DNA of 64,000 nt, from contig NZ_SMTL01000003.1 of the NCBI RefSeq assembly GCF_004358025.1, positions 62,001-126,000 of the forward strand. The letters run 5' to 3'. Positions 1 to 9,380 of this stretch are shown here, one piece after another. This DNA comes from Rhizobium deserti. Its GTDB lineage: Bacteria > Pseudomonadota > Alphaproteobacteria > Rhizobiales > Rhizobiaceae. The first letter of the stretch is position 1; each line of letters starts with the position of its first letter. The position numbers were made by a program, and so were the translations under genes. The notes under the pieces were generated by a model. The model ran no database searches, was not told the DNA's origin, and worked only from the letters and a program-made list of their open reading frames with translations.

Positions 1-60
1 AACCAGCCAACGGAAGGGGCTCGCGTTTTCATCGCTTCTTGCTTCGGAAACAGCCGCCAT
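1..60 (-). CDS. potH: Polyamine ABC transporter permease (N-terminal fragment, PotH-like)
   Basis: Only the first 20 codons are inside the window, read leftwards from an ATG at 60. They encode a short hydrophilic leader ending in FRWLV, as is usual for the cytoplasmic N-terminus of a permease of this type. The start lies 10 bases after the stop of the upstream ATPase gene, so it is in the same operon. The identity is inferred from context (binding protein, ATPase, then permease); the visible residues alone would not prove it. Confidence 0.55.
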   Translation of the reverse strand, partial: MAAVSEARSDENASPFRWLV

Positions 61-70
61 CTGCTTCACC

Positions 71-1228
71 TCATCGCGTCAGAACGAGGCCGGCATCGAG
101 CGGCCAGTGGAGCCAGACCATATCGCCGAAGGTGATCGGACGGTCGACGAGGCGGGACACGTTCGCCTGGGCGGCACGCACGATCCGGTCGTCGGCCAGC
201 TTCACCAGGAAGACGGAGAAATCGCCGAGATAGCCGATATCCCACACTTCGCCATGCACGGCATTGACAGAGGTATCGGCAGGCTGGTCGGGTGAAATGC
301 GTACCTTTTCCGGTCTCACCGCAAAGGCGACCTTGTCGCCGCTGACCGCCTGACATCCCTGCTCGACAGCAACTGCGATGCCATCGCAATCGATGGTGAC
401 CTTGCCGGGCGCGCCAAGCGCGCTTTCGGTGGTTGTAACCGTGCCCTCGAAAATATTGATGTCGCCGATGAAGTCCGCGACGTAGCGGCTGTTGGGGGCC
501 TCGTAAATTTCCGCCGGCGTCGCGACCTGCACGATGACGCCCTTGTCCATGACGGCGATACGATCGGACACGGTCATCGCTTCTTCCTGGTCATGGGTGA
601 CGATCAGGAAGGTCAGACCCAGCGTGTGCTGGATGTCCATCAGCTCGAACTGGGTTTCTTCCCGCAGCTTCTTGTCGAGCGCGCCGAGCGGCTCGTCGAG
701 CAGCAGAACCTGCGGCCGCTTGGCAAGCGAGCGGGCCAGCGCGACACGCTGCCGCTGGCCGCCGGAGAGCTGGTTCGGCTTGCGCTTGGCAAACTGCTCC
801 AGCTTGACCAGCTTGAGCATTTCTTCGACGCGGGCCGCAATCTCGCCCTTCGGCAGCTTGTCCTGCTGCAATCCGAAGGCGATGTTCTTCTCCACCGTCA
901 TATGAGGGAAGAGAGCGTAGCTCTGGAACATCATGTTGGTGGGTCTGCGATACGGGGGGACGCCGGAGATATCCTTGCCCTGCAGCAGAATGCGGCCTTC
1001 GGTTGGCTCTTCGAAACCGGCCAGCATGCGCATCAGGGTGGTTTTGCCACATCCGGACGGCCCGAGCAGGGAGAAGAATTCCCGCTCGTAAATGTCGAGC
1101 GTCAGGTTGTCGACTGCCGTAAAGTCGCCGAAGCGCTTGGTGATATTCTCGAAACGGATGAAAGGCACTGCCGAGGGATCGGTCCAGGGCGAGAATTTAC
1201 GTTTAACCGGTCCAAGAGTTTTCGCCAT
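71..1228 (-). CDS. potG: Polyamine (putrescine/spermidine) ABC transporter ATP-binding protein
   Basis: This is the ATPase that powers import of polyamines through the inner membrane. The start is placed at MAKTLGPVKR rather than at an earlier in-frame ATG, because family members begin here. The Walker A motif GPSGCGKTT is near residue 58, the signature LSGGQRQRV near 155, and Walker B LLLDEP follows. A C-terminal TOBE-type regulatory region (about residues 280-380) follows the ATPase domain, as in PotA/PotG/FbpC subunits. It lies downstream of the binding-protein gene with a hairpin between them and is followed at once by a permease start. Polyamine rather than another substrate is inferred from the binding protein and from PuuA/PuuB-like genes at 9.4-12.1 kb. 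Confidence 0.88.
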   Translation of the reverse strand: MAKTLGPVKRKFSPWTDPSAVPFIRFENITKRFGDFTAVDNLTLDIYEREFFSLLGPSGCGKTTLMRMLAGFEEPTEGRILLQGKDISGVPPYRRPTNMMFQSYALFPHMTVEKNIAFGLQQDKLPKGEIAARVEEMLKLVKLEQFAKRKPNQLSGGQRQRVALARSLAKRPQVLLLDEPLGALDKKLREETQFELMDIQHTLGLTFLIVTHDQEEAMTVSDRIAVMDKGVIVQVATPAEIYEAPNSRYVADFIGDINIFEGTVTTTESALGAPGKVTIDCDGIAVAVEQGCQAVSGDKVAFAVRPEKVRISPDQPADTSVNAVHGEVWDIGYLGDFSVFLVKLADDRIVRAAQANVSRLVDRPITFGDMVWLHWPLDAGLVLTR

Positions 1229-1269
1229 GCATGAGCCCCAGCGTGTCGATCTATGCGTCAAAGGACAAA

Positions 1270-1291
1270 GGGCAGACGTTTCCGCCTGCCC
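1270..1291 (-). terminator. Intercistronic hairpin between potF and potG
   Basis: GGGCAG and CTGCCC arms (1270-1275 and 1286-1291) flank a 10-base loop. On the minus strand the hairpin is followed by TTTGTCC. It lies just past the stop of the binding-protein gene. Such hairpins often stabilise the upstream message or attenuate read-through, giving more binding protein than ATPase or permease. The role is inferred. Confidence 0.4.
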
Positions 1292-1300
1292 CTCTTCCGT

Positions 1301-2398
1301 TTAGCTGCCGGTCTTGATCTGCGTCCAGACCCGGTTCAGCACACGCTGCTCGCGCGGCCCATAAGGCGAGATGGTAAACAGCTTCTTGACCACGTCTTCC
1401 GGCGGATAGACGGAAGGGTTTTCGAGAATTTCCTTGTCGACGAACTGCTGGGAAGCAAGGTTGCCATTGGCGTACTGGACGTAGTTGGATGCCTTGGCGA
1501 TCACTTCCGGTTTCATCAGATAGTTGATGAAGGCATGCGCTTCCTCGACATTCTTGGCGTCGGATGGAATGGCCAGATTGTCGAACCACATATAGGTGCC
1601 TTCCTTCGGAATCATGAATGCGACTTCAACACCGTTCTTGGCTTCTTCCGCACGGGTTTTGGCCTGCAGCACGTCACCCGACCAGCCGATCGAGATGCAG
1701 GTATCGCCATTGGCGAGCTCGTCGATATAGGCGGAGGAATTGAAGGTTTTCACATAAGGGCGGATCTTCGAATAGACCTGCCCGCCAGCCTCCAGATCCT
1801 TCGTTTCCTTGCTGTCCGGATCCTTGCCGATATAGTTCATGGCGATGGCGAAGGTTTCGTCCGATGCATCGAGGATGTTGATGCCGCAGGACTTCAGCTT
1901 GGCCGCGTTTTCCGGCTTAAAGAGCACGTCCCAGCTATCGAGTGGAATGTCGCCAAGGGCGGCCTTGACCTTCTGGACATTGTAGCCGATCCCGGTCGTG
2001 CCCCACATATAGTTGACGGCATATTGGTTGCCGGGATCGTATTTCGCCAGCCGCTCGGTCACCTGCGGCCAAAGATTGGACAGGTTGGGCAGCTTCGACT
2101 TATCGAGCTTCTGGAAGACGCCTGCCTGGATCTGGCGTGCCAGGAAGGGGCCGGTCGGAACCACCACGTCATAGCCGGAGCCGCCCGCCAGCAGTTTCGT
2201 CTCGACGATGTCATTGCTGTCGAATACGTCGTAGACCACCTTGATCCCGGTCTCCTTGGTGAAGTCCGTCAGGATAGATTCGTCGATATAGTCCGACCAG
2301 TTGTAGACATGCACCACGCGTTCCTGAGCCGAGGCAGCGGTAGCGGCAAAGACCGTCGCGGCGACTGCGGCGGCGAGGCTAAGCAAATGGTTTTTCAT
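1301..2398 (-). CDS. potF: Polyamine-binding periplasmic protein (PotF family)
   Basis: The start at MKNHLLSLAA is supported by the ribosome-binding site AGGAGAG just upstream. A Sec signal peptide of about 24 residues (hydrophobic core, cleavage after ATAASA) exports it to the periplasm. The mature protein begins with VVHVYNWSDYIDESI, the typical PotD/PotF first strand, and contains the W-D-F and Y-M-W-G-T-T-G-I-G-Y segments of this family. Length (365 residues) is normal. It is the first gene of the potF-G-H operon. Putrescine is more likely than spermidine because of the putrescine-catabolic gene pair at 9.4-12.1 kb, but specificity cannot be read from the sequence with certainty. Confidence 0.88.
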   Translation of the reverse strand: MKNHLLSLAAAVAATVFAATAASAQERVVHVYNWSDYIDESILTDFTKETGIKVVYDVFDSNDIVETKLLAGGSGYDVVVPTGPFLARQIQAGVFQKLDKSKLPNLSNLWPQVTERLAKYDPGNQYAVNYMWGTTGIGYNVQKVKAALGDIPLDSWDVLFKPENAAKLKSCGINILDASDETFAIAMNYIGKDPDSKETKDLEAGGQVYSKIRPYVKTFNSSAYIDELANGDTCISIGWSGDVLQAKTRAEEAKNGVEVAFMIPKEGTYMWFDNLAIPSDAKNVEEAHAFINYLMKPEVIAKASNYVQYANGNLASQQFVDKEILENPSVYPPEDVVKKLFTISPYGPREQRVLNRVWTQIKTGS

Positions 2399-2518
2399 GA
2401 TCTCTCCTGTTATCCAGTCATTGCCCGCGGCCAAAGCCCACGACGAAGTCTCTTATGATTTTTTGCCAGACTAGGAAGGATTTCCGGTCGTCACAAGGGA
2501 AATGTGCACCGCGGAAAG

Positions 2519-3937
2519 TTATTGAAAATCAAAAGCACTGAGACCCGTCACCATTTCATCAAGACCGAGCGGGCGGGTCAAAGGCGGCTCGGCCCGGGAA
2601 AGACAGCCCTGGCGCTCGCAGAACCGACATGCAGGCCCGGCCAGCACTGTCGGCAGAGCGCCTTCGCCAGCATCCGTAAAAACCGTCTCCAGTCCGCCGG
2701 AAAATTCGGTTCCGAGGATAAGGGCGGTCCGCCGCAGCCGTTCTCCGAAAGCGGATTGAGGACCGTCGACGGTCCTCGACAAGGTCATGAAGGTCGCGCC
2801 GTCCGGCATTTCGACACGTTCGGCAAGGATCTGGCCCGGCTGCGCGAAGGCGGCGTAGACACCGAGCTTGGGACATGCGCCGCCGAAGCGTGCTTGCGGA
2901 AAACCGTGCGCCCCTCGCCTGCGGATGGCGTTGCCGGCGTGATCCAGCTCCATCAGGAAGAAAGATAGACCCATTGCGCCCGGTCGCGCCATGGATGTCA
3001 AACGGCTCGCAGCCTGCTCGAAGGAGACGTCGAAGCGCGAGCGCAGAATGTCGACATCATAACGCGTCCGCTGGGCGGCAGCGAGAAACAGCCCGTACGG
3101 CATCATTAGGGCATGCGCCGCATATCGTGCCAATTCGAACCGGCCGATGCGCCGGGCTTCATCGCTGGACAGGGCAAGATCGGCGAGTTCCGCATCGATT
3201 TCCGGCTTGAACGCCAGGAGCGCCACTTCCATGGCCAACTCCCGCTTCCGGTCATATGGAGAAAGGCGCTCCGACAGAAAAAGACGCATGGAATGCCGGT
3301 CGTAGCGACGGCGAAGGTTGGGCATGGCATGCACCGGCAGGGTACGCATGACGATGCCGTGTTCGGACTTCAGCCAGGTCTTCAATGCCATTTCCAGGTC
3401 ATCGCGATCTGCCAAACTGGCGGAAAAGGCTTCGGCGGCATCTTCTATCCGCGCAAAGAAATGCGGATGCCGTTCAAACGCCTCGCGTACCTCGTCGAGC
3501 GGCAGGCGGGCTGCCGCTATGGATGTCTCGTGTCCCGCACGAGACAGCAGATCCGCCAGATCGGACAGGCGGGCGGCCTGCTCCCGATAAGCGCGGTACA
3601 GCTTCATCGTCGCCAGAGCCGCATTGGGGGCGGCTTCCGCCACTTCGACGATTTCCTTGTCGCCAGGGATCTCTCCTGACAGGAGCGGATCGGTGAATAC
3701 CTCGCGCAGCTGGCCCGCCAGCCCCCCGCCTTCCCCCTGCAAGGCACCGAGTTCGATCTTGTAGACGGAGCCGAGCTTCAAAAGAAGCTGCACTGTCAGC
3801 GGCCGCTGGTCTCGCTCGATGAGGTTGAGGTAGGACGGCGAAATGCCGAGCCCCTCCGCCATGGCAGTCTGCGTCAGCGCCAAACCGAGCCGCAGGCGGC
3901 GAACCCGGGATCCGGCAAATATCTTCCGCTCCGTCAC
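2519..3937 (-). CDS. XRE-family regulator, ScfR/RamB type, divergent from aceA
   Basis: The 472-residue protein has an N-terminal helix-turn-helix (about residues 9-62, with TQTAMAEGLGISPSYLNLIE as recognition region). A central ImmA/IrrE-like segment and a C-terminal DUF2083-type half follow. This is the layout of short-chain-acyl-responsive regulators such as RamB, which control glyoxylate-cycle genes. The C-terminal third has a Cys cluster (CRFCERQGCLSR). It is transcribed away from isocitrate lyase across a 205-base intergenic region, which fits direct control of aceA. The regulatory link is inferred from position and family. Confidence 0.82.
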   Translation of the reverse strand: MTERKIFAGSRVRRLRLGLALTQTAMAEGLGISPSYLNLIERDQRPLTVQLLLKLGSVYKIELGALQGEGGGLAGQLREVFTDPLLSGEIPGDKEIVEVAEAAPNAALATMKLYRAYREQAARLSDLADLLSRAGHETSIAAARLPLDEVREAFERHPHFFARIEDAAEAFSASLADRDDLEMALKTWLKSEHGIVMRTLPVHAMPNLRRRYDRHSMRLFLSERLSPYDRKRELAMEVALLAFKPEIDAELADLALSSDEARRIGRFELARYAAHALMMPYGLFLAAAQRTRYDVDILRSRFDVSFEQAASRLTSMARPGAMGLSFFLMELDHAGNAIRRRGAHGFPQARFGGACPKLGVYAAFAQPGQILAERVEMPDGATFMTLSRTVDGPQSAFGERLRRTALILGTEFSGGLETVFTDAGEGALPTVLAGPACRFCERQGCLSRAEPPLTRPLGLDEMVTGLSAFDFQ

Positions 3938-3981
3938 AGCCCACCCCCTCGGTCATATTCTTTTTTGACAAGATTGACATC

Positions 3982-4001
3982 TTCACAAATACGGCTGTGA
4001 A
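3982..4001. promoter_or_regulatory. Candidate operator between the RamB-like regulator and aceA
   Basis: A perfect inverted repeat TTCACA-N8-TGTGAA (3982-3987 and 3996-4001) lies in the shared upstream region, 45 bases from the regulator start and about 140 bases from the aceA start. A TTGACA-like hexamer lies just upstream at 3965-3969. The symmetry and position suit a dimeric HTH protein, most simply the adjacent regulator. No experimental basis is available in the sequence. Confidence 0.4.
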
Positions 4002-4142
4002 AGACAAGACATCCTAACCTTTTTCGGAGCGCCAATGCTGCATCTTTGCTGGTTATGCGGGAGCGGCCTCTGTAAATTCAGTGAAGCCCGACGCCTGATC
4101 TGTCAGGTTTCGAGCAGCAGTTACTGTATTGGGAGAGAGAAG

Positions 4143-5432
<1,290 letters not shown>

Positions 5433-5468
5433 GCGGGGGTTTGATAGTCAATCAGGAGGAGAAACGAA

Positions 5469-5708
5469 ATGAATATCCAGACCCATGTCAAGGAACGCGC
5501 CGAGGAACAAGTCAGTGCAATGACGGCCGAGCAGCAGGCGGCAATCCGCTCTCTCGCCAACGACCTGCACCGCCTGAACCATGCGGTCATGAAGGCGGTA
5601 GAGGCGGGAGTTTGCGTGGAACTGGTCCGCTCCGCCAGACACCATGGCGGAGACGGCCATTGGGGCGACCTGATGATCCCGGTCGTCGTCACCCGCCAGC
5701 CGAATTGA
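5469..5708 (+). CDS. Small conserved-looking protein downstream of aceA, function unknown
   Basis: A 79-residue soluble protein starting after a clear AGGAGGAGAA ribosome-binding site, 36 bases past aceA. It has a predicted amphipathic helical N-terminal half and a short C-terminal segment with HHGGDGHWGD and then a hydrophobic IPVVVT strand. The His/Asp/Gly-rich stretch could bind a metal, but no known motif is recognised. Tight spacing and a shared terminator suggest it is expressed with isocitrate lyase. Function not assigned. Confidence 0.7.
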   Translation: MNIQTHVKERAEEQVSAMTAEQQAAIRSLANDLHRLNHAVMKAVEAGVCVELVRSARHHGGDGHWGDLMIPVVVTRQPN

Positions 5709-5737
5709 ATCCGGCAAGCTCAGTACCTAGAAAGCAT

Positions 5738-5761
5738 GAAGGCGGCATCGCTGCCGCCTTC
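5738..5761. terminator. Hairpin between convergent aceA operon and chemoreceptor gene
   Basis: A perfect 10-base stem GAAGGCGGCA/TGCCGCCTTC with loop TCGC lies between two converging transcripts. There is no long T-run on either side, so efficiency is uncertain, but symmetry and position fit a bidirectional terminator. Confidence 0.6.
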
Positions 5762-5782
5762 ACAGGGGTCAAACAATAAAGA

Positions 5783-7624
5783 TCAGGCCGCGTAGGCGGT
5801 CTGGCTGCGGGCGGACCGCTCAGCATCGATGCGGAACTGCTGGACGAGAGCGAGAAGGGCGTCCGCTTCTCCGGCAAGCCGGCGGCTGGACTCGCTGGTT
5901 TCGCCCACCATGGCGCCGTTCTGCTGGGTCATCTGATCCATGCGGTTAACGGAGCTGTTTATGTTCTGCAGCGCCGCCGACTGGTCCTGGCTTGCCGTCG
6001 CGATGGTTTCCACATGCTGGCTGATGGCGGTGATCTCGCGGCTGATCGACGCCAGCACCTCGCCGGCCTGCTGGACCAGCGACGAGCCGGACCCGACCTC
6101 ACGCGACGACTGGTTGATCAATTCCTTTATCTCCTTGGCGGCACCTGCGGAGCGCTGCGCCAGTTCGCGAACTTCCTGCGCGACGACCGCGAAGCCCTTG
6201 CCGGCCTCTCCGGCACGCGCCGCTTCGATACCCGCGTTGAGGGCCAGAAGATTGGTCTGGAAGGCGATGTCGTCGATGACTTCGATGATCAGCTCGATCT
6301 TCTGAGACGCTTCCTCGATACGGGCCATGGCTTCGACGGCATTCTTGACCACCGTGCCGGAGCTGTCGGCGCTCTTCTTGGTGTGCGAAACGGCTTCGTT
6401 GGCTTCGGCAGCGCGTTCGGCAGAGGAGCGCACAGTCGCGGTGATCTCATCGACGGCAGCCGCGGTTTCCTCGAGGGAGGCAGCTTGCGTTTCCGTGCGG
6501 CGTGAGAGCTCCGAGGACGAATTGCTCAGATCGGCGCTGCTCTTCTGGATGGAGAGCGTGCTCGAGCGGATATGCGAAAGCGTGTCGCGCAGGCGGATGA
6601 TCGATCCGTTAAAGTCGGTGCGCAACTGTTCCAGGCGTCCGGAGAAGGTCGTCTCGATCGTGGTGGAAAGATCGCCCTGAGCTAGCCGGGCCAGAGCTGA
6701 ACCAAGCTCGCTGACTGCCTGATCGATCTGCCGATCCATCCGCTGCTTTTCAACGTCGTTACGCTCGCGCTCGGCTTCGGCCTCGGCACGTTCGGTGGCG
6801 CTGCGGCTTTCAATGGCCTGCTTCTCGCGCGCTCCTTCGCGAAAGACTTCGAGTGCGCGGGCAATGTTTCCGAACTCGTTCGGCAGAGTGACATAGGGAA
6901 TGGGTGCACTATTGTCGCCGTTCGACATGGCGCGGACGGTCCCGGTCAGGATGCCAAGCGGGCTGATCAGTGCACGAATGGCAAAGAAGCTCAGCAGGCC
7001 TATCACGAAGAGCGAAGCGAGCGAGGTGGCGACCACCATGTAGCCGGAGGAGGTGATATGGGCAAAGTAGATTTCCATCGGGATGCCGATGAAGAGTACA
7101 CCGGCAACACCGCCGGCAGGATTGCTGATGGGGAAATAGCCTGTAATGAAATCCTTGCCGAACAGCACGGCCGAACCGAAGTAAGCTTCGCCGCGCGCTA
7201 GATAGGGCTGAGCCGGATGCTCGGCGGCAAGCTTCGTGCCGATCGCCCGCTCACCCTTTTCCGTTTTGACATTGGTCGACACGCGTACGTAGTCGCTGCC
7301 CTGCTTGTCAAAGACCGTGGCGACGCCGCCGATTGCGTTTGCCGTACGATCCACCAGATCATGATCCTTCAGGGCTCCCTCCCCCTTGGTGACCTTGACC
7401 ACGGCCTGATCGCGCATCTCCACCTTTACGCCCGGAAATTCGAGTTCGTAAAGAAGAGCGATCGTGCGCATGGCTTTGCGCGCATCCTCATCGGCCGTTT
7501 CCATGATGTCTTTGCGGAGATCAGCAAAAGCCAGCCCCCCGACGGCGATCACTGCCAGCGAAATGAGGAAAAGGCAGAGGATAACGATCCGCGATACAAT
7601 TGAGGAGGGGAGTATCTTCTTCAT
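5783..7624 (-). CDS. Methyl-accepting chemotaxis protein with periplasmic Cache-type sensor
   Basis: A 613-residue inner-membrane chemoreceptor. TM1 is at about residues 8-30, then a periplasmic single-Cache-like domain (about 35-185), TM2 near 190-210 and a HAMP domain to about 265. A cytoplasmic signalling domain contains the hairpin tip [20 protein letters not shown], which contacts CheA/CheW. The ATG at 7624 is chosen over a TTG at 7633. No C-terminal CheR-binding pentapeptide is present; the protein ends SQTAYAA. The ligand is not predictable. It is a single gene away from the flagellar cluster, as is common for rhizobial receptors. Confidence 0.93.
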   Translation of the reverse strand: MKKILPSSIVSRIVILCLFLISLAVIAVGGLAFADLRKDIMETADEDARKAMRTIALLYELEFPGVKVEMRDQAVVKVTKGEGALKDHDLVDRTANAIGGVATVFDKQGSDYVRVSTNVKTEKGERAIGTKLAAEHPAQPYLARGEAYFGSAVLFGKDFITGYFPISNPAGGVAGVLFIGIPMEIYFAHITSSGYMVVATSLASLFVIGLLSFFAIRALISPLGILTGTVRAMSNGDNSAPIPYVTLPNEFGNIARALEVFREGAREKQAIESRSATERAEAEAERERNDVEKQRMDRQIDQAVSELGSALARLAQGDLSTTIETTFSGRLEQLRTDFNGSIIRLRDTLSHIRSSTLSIQKSSADLSNSSSELSRRTETQAASLEETAAAVDEITATVRSSAERAAEANEAVSHTKKSADSSGTVVKNAVEAMARIEEASQKIELIIEVIDDIAFQTNLLALNAGIEAARAGEAGKGFAVVAQEVRELAQRSAGAAKEIKELINQSSREVGSGSSLVQQAGEVLASISREITAISQHVETIATASQDQSAALQNINSSVNRMDQMTQQNGAMVGETSESSRRLAGEADALLALVQQFRIDAERSARSQTAYAA

Positions 7625-7799
7625 AGGCGGCAATCTCTTCGTCGTAGACAGGGAACTATACCCATTATTCGCGACAGAAATGAAGATTTGCTAAATTGCC
7701 TTATTTGATACTGGGAAGCGTTAAGGGCCGGTCAGCGTGTGCATGGATCGTCGCGCTGGAAAGAGCCAATCGGCAAAACACACTCTAACCTAGGTCTAG

Positions 7800-7934
7800 T
7801 TAGAAGAGGACCGGCACGGCAAGAAGCGCCGCCGTGGCACCAGCCGCGATCATCAGAAAGCGTATCCGGAGCAGCCTGATGCTGTCTTCAGTCTTGGCAA
7901 TTGCAATTGCGCGTGCACGGCGAGTATTCTGCAT
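7800..7934 (-). CDS. Small single-span membrane peptide (44 residues), function unknown
   Basis: An ATG at 7934 preceded by GGAG at a normal distance opens a 44-codon frame ending in TAA at 7800. The product has a basic N-terminal half (MQNTRRARAIAIAK) and one hydrophobic helix (FLMIAAGATAALLAVPVLF) that ends at the stop, so it should be an N-in single-pass membrane peptide. It stands alone in the 450-base gap between the chemoreceptor and the flavoprotein genes, on the same strand as both. Coding status rests on the ribosome-binding site, the positive-inside charge pattern and the clean hydrophobic block. Confidence 0.45.
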   Translation of the reverse strand: MQNTRRARAIAIAKTEDSIRLLRIRFLMIAAGATAALLAVPVLF

Positions 7935-8072
7935 GGATGTCGAACTCCAGGTGCGTCATCTATGGCACCTGCCGGAGACCGGCAGGACCCTTGCCAGTTT
8001 TAGAACAGAGGAATTTGCTGGCAATAAGGCAGCATCCGCCACGTATATTAAGAAGTTCTGAATCGCGCGGTA

Positions 8073-9254
8073 TTACAACGCTTCCCCACAAACATGGCCT
8101 GACGCCCAGGCCCACTGAAAATTGTAGCCGCCGAGCCAGCCGGTCACATCCACACACTCGCCAATGAAATAGAGGCCCGGCACTGCCTTGGCCTGCATCA
8201 TCCTGGAATCCAGATCCGACGTGTCAACACCGCCGATGGTGACCTCGGCAGTCCTGTATCCCTCCGAGCCTGCGGGACGGATGGTCCAGTCGCGAATGGA
8301 GGCCGCGAGCTTCTCTATCGCCTTGTCCGAAAGGTCAGCCAAATTGCCGGCGATGCCCTGGCTTTCGACAAAGAATTGCGCCAATCGTTTCGGCAGGTTC
8401 TCCGAAAGTGCCGTCTGGGCCGCCTGGCGACCGTTCGCCTTGCGTGCGGCTTTAAGCTGTTGCGCCATATCGAGATCCGGTTCAATCGCCAGCTTCACGT
8501 CGTCGCCTTCCCGCCAGAAGGATGAAATCTGCAGGATGGAGGGGCCGCTTAGACCCCGGTGCGTGAAGAGCAGGGCTTCCCGGAACGAAGTCTTGCCGTG
8601 ACGCACTTCGGCCTGGACCGCTACGCCGGAAAGCGGCGACAGCTTTTCGAGCATATGCGGGTCGAGCGTTAAGGGTACGAGCCCGGGCCGCGTTTCGACA
8701 ATCTTCAGCCCGAACTGCCGGGCGATTTCATAAGCAAAACCGGTCGCACCCATTTTTGGTATGGACTTGCCGCCGGTCGCCACGACCAGAGAACCCGCGT
8801 CCACCGGGCCGCCGGAGGTCAGGATGCGGAAGCCGTCCAGCGTTTTTTCGACCGCCGTCGGCTGTACCTGCAGTTCGAGCACGACGTCGGCAGCGCGCAT
8901 TTCCGCCAGCAGCATCCGCACGATGTCCTTGGCGCTGTCGTCGCAAAACAGCTGGCCGAGGGTCTTCTCGTGCCATGCGATCTTGTGCCGCTCTACCAGA
9001 TCGAGAAAATCGCGCGGCGTGTATCGGGCAAGCGCGGATTTGGCAAAATGCGGATTTGCGGAAAGATAGTTGCGGGGGCCGGCATGCAGATTTGTGAAGT
9101 TGCAGCGACCGCCGCCGGATATGCGGATCTTCTCGCCGGGCGCCTTGGCGTGGTCGACGACCAGGACGGAGCGACCGCGCTGCCCGGCGCGAAATGCGCA
9201 CATCATTCCCGCCGCACCGGCGCCCAATACCACGACGTCAAACCTACGCGTCAC
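8073..9254 (-). CDS. HI0933/BaiN-family FAD-dependent flavoprotein
   Basis: A 393-residue soluble flavoenzyme with the FAD-binding motif VVLGAGAAGMMCAFRAG at the N-terminus. It also has the family segments GEKIRISGGGRCNFTN and, at the C-terminus, GLYFIGECVDVTGWLGGYNFQWAW, which lines the FAD pocket. The start is taken as GTG at 9254 because AGAAGGAG precedes it at good spacing and the FAD motif then begins at residue 6; the longer ATG at 9290 is less likely. Family members are poorly characterised NAD(P)/FAD oxidoreductases, so no reaction is assigned. It is divergent from the PuuA-like gene. Confidence 0.88.
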   Translation of the reverse strand: MTRRFDVVVLGAGAAGMMCAFRAGQRGRSVLVVDHAKAPGEKIRISGGGRCNFTNLHAGPRNYLSANPHFAKSALARYTPRDFLDLVERHKIAWHEKTLGQLFCDDSAKDIVRMLLAEMRAADVVLELQVQPTAVEKTLDGFRILTSGGPVDAGSLVVATGGKSIPKMGATGFAYEIARQFGLKIVETRPGLVPLTLDPHMLEKLSPLSGVAVQAEVRHGKTSFREALLFTHRGLSGPSILQISSFWREGDDVKLAIEPDLDMAQQLKAARKANGRQAAQTALSENLPKRLAQFFVESQGIAGNLADLSDKAIEKLAASIRDWTIRPAGSEGYRTAEVTIGGVDTSDLDSRMMQAKAVPGLYFIGECVDVTGWLGGYNFQWAWASGHVCGEAL

Positions 9255-9380
9255 CTGCCGCTCCTTCTGGTCCCTGCCTGCTTTTTCCATGCGGCAGTCA
9301 AAGTCAATGGCACCTCCCCCTCGCCAAGCGCCAATCCGTGGCTATGATGGGCAATCCGATCAACCCCACCCCGATGTGTC

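Noticed and set aside
7786..7804. CTAAC...GTTAG arms considered as a terminator at the small membrane gene
   Set aside because: Only 5-base arms with a 9-base spacer and no T-run; too weak to call.
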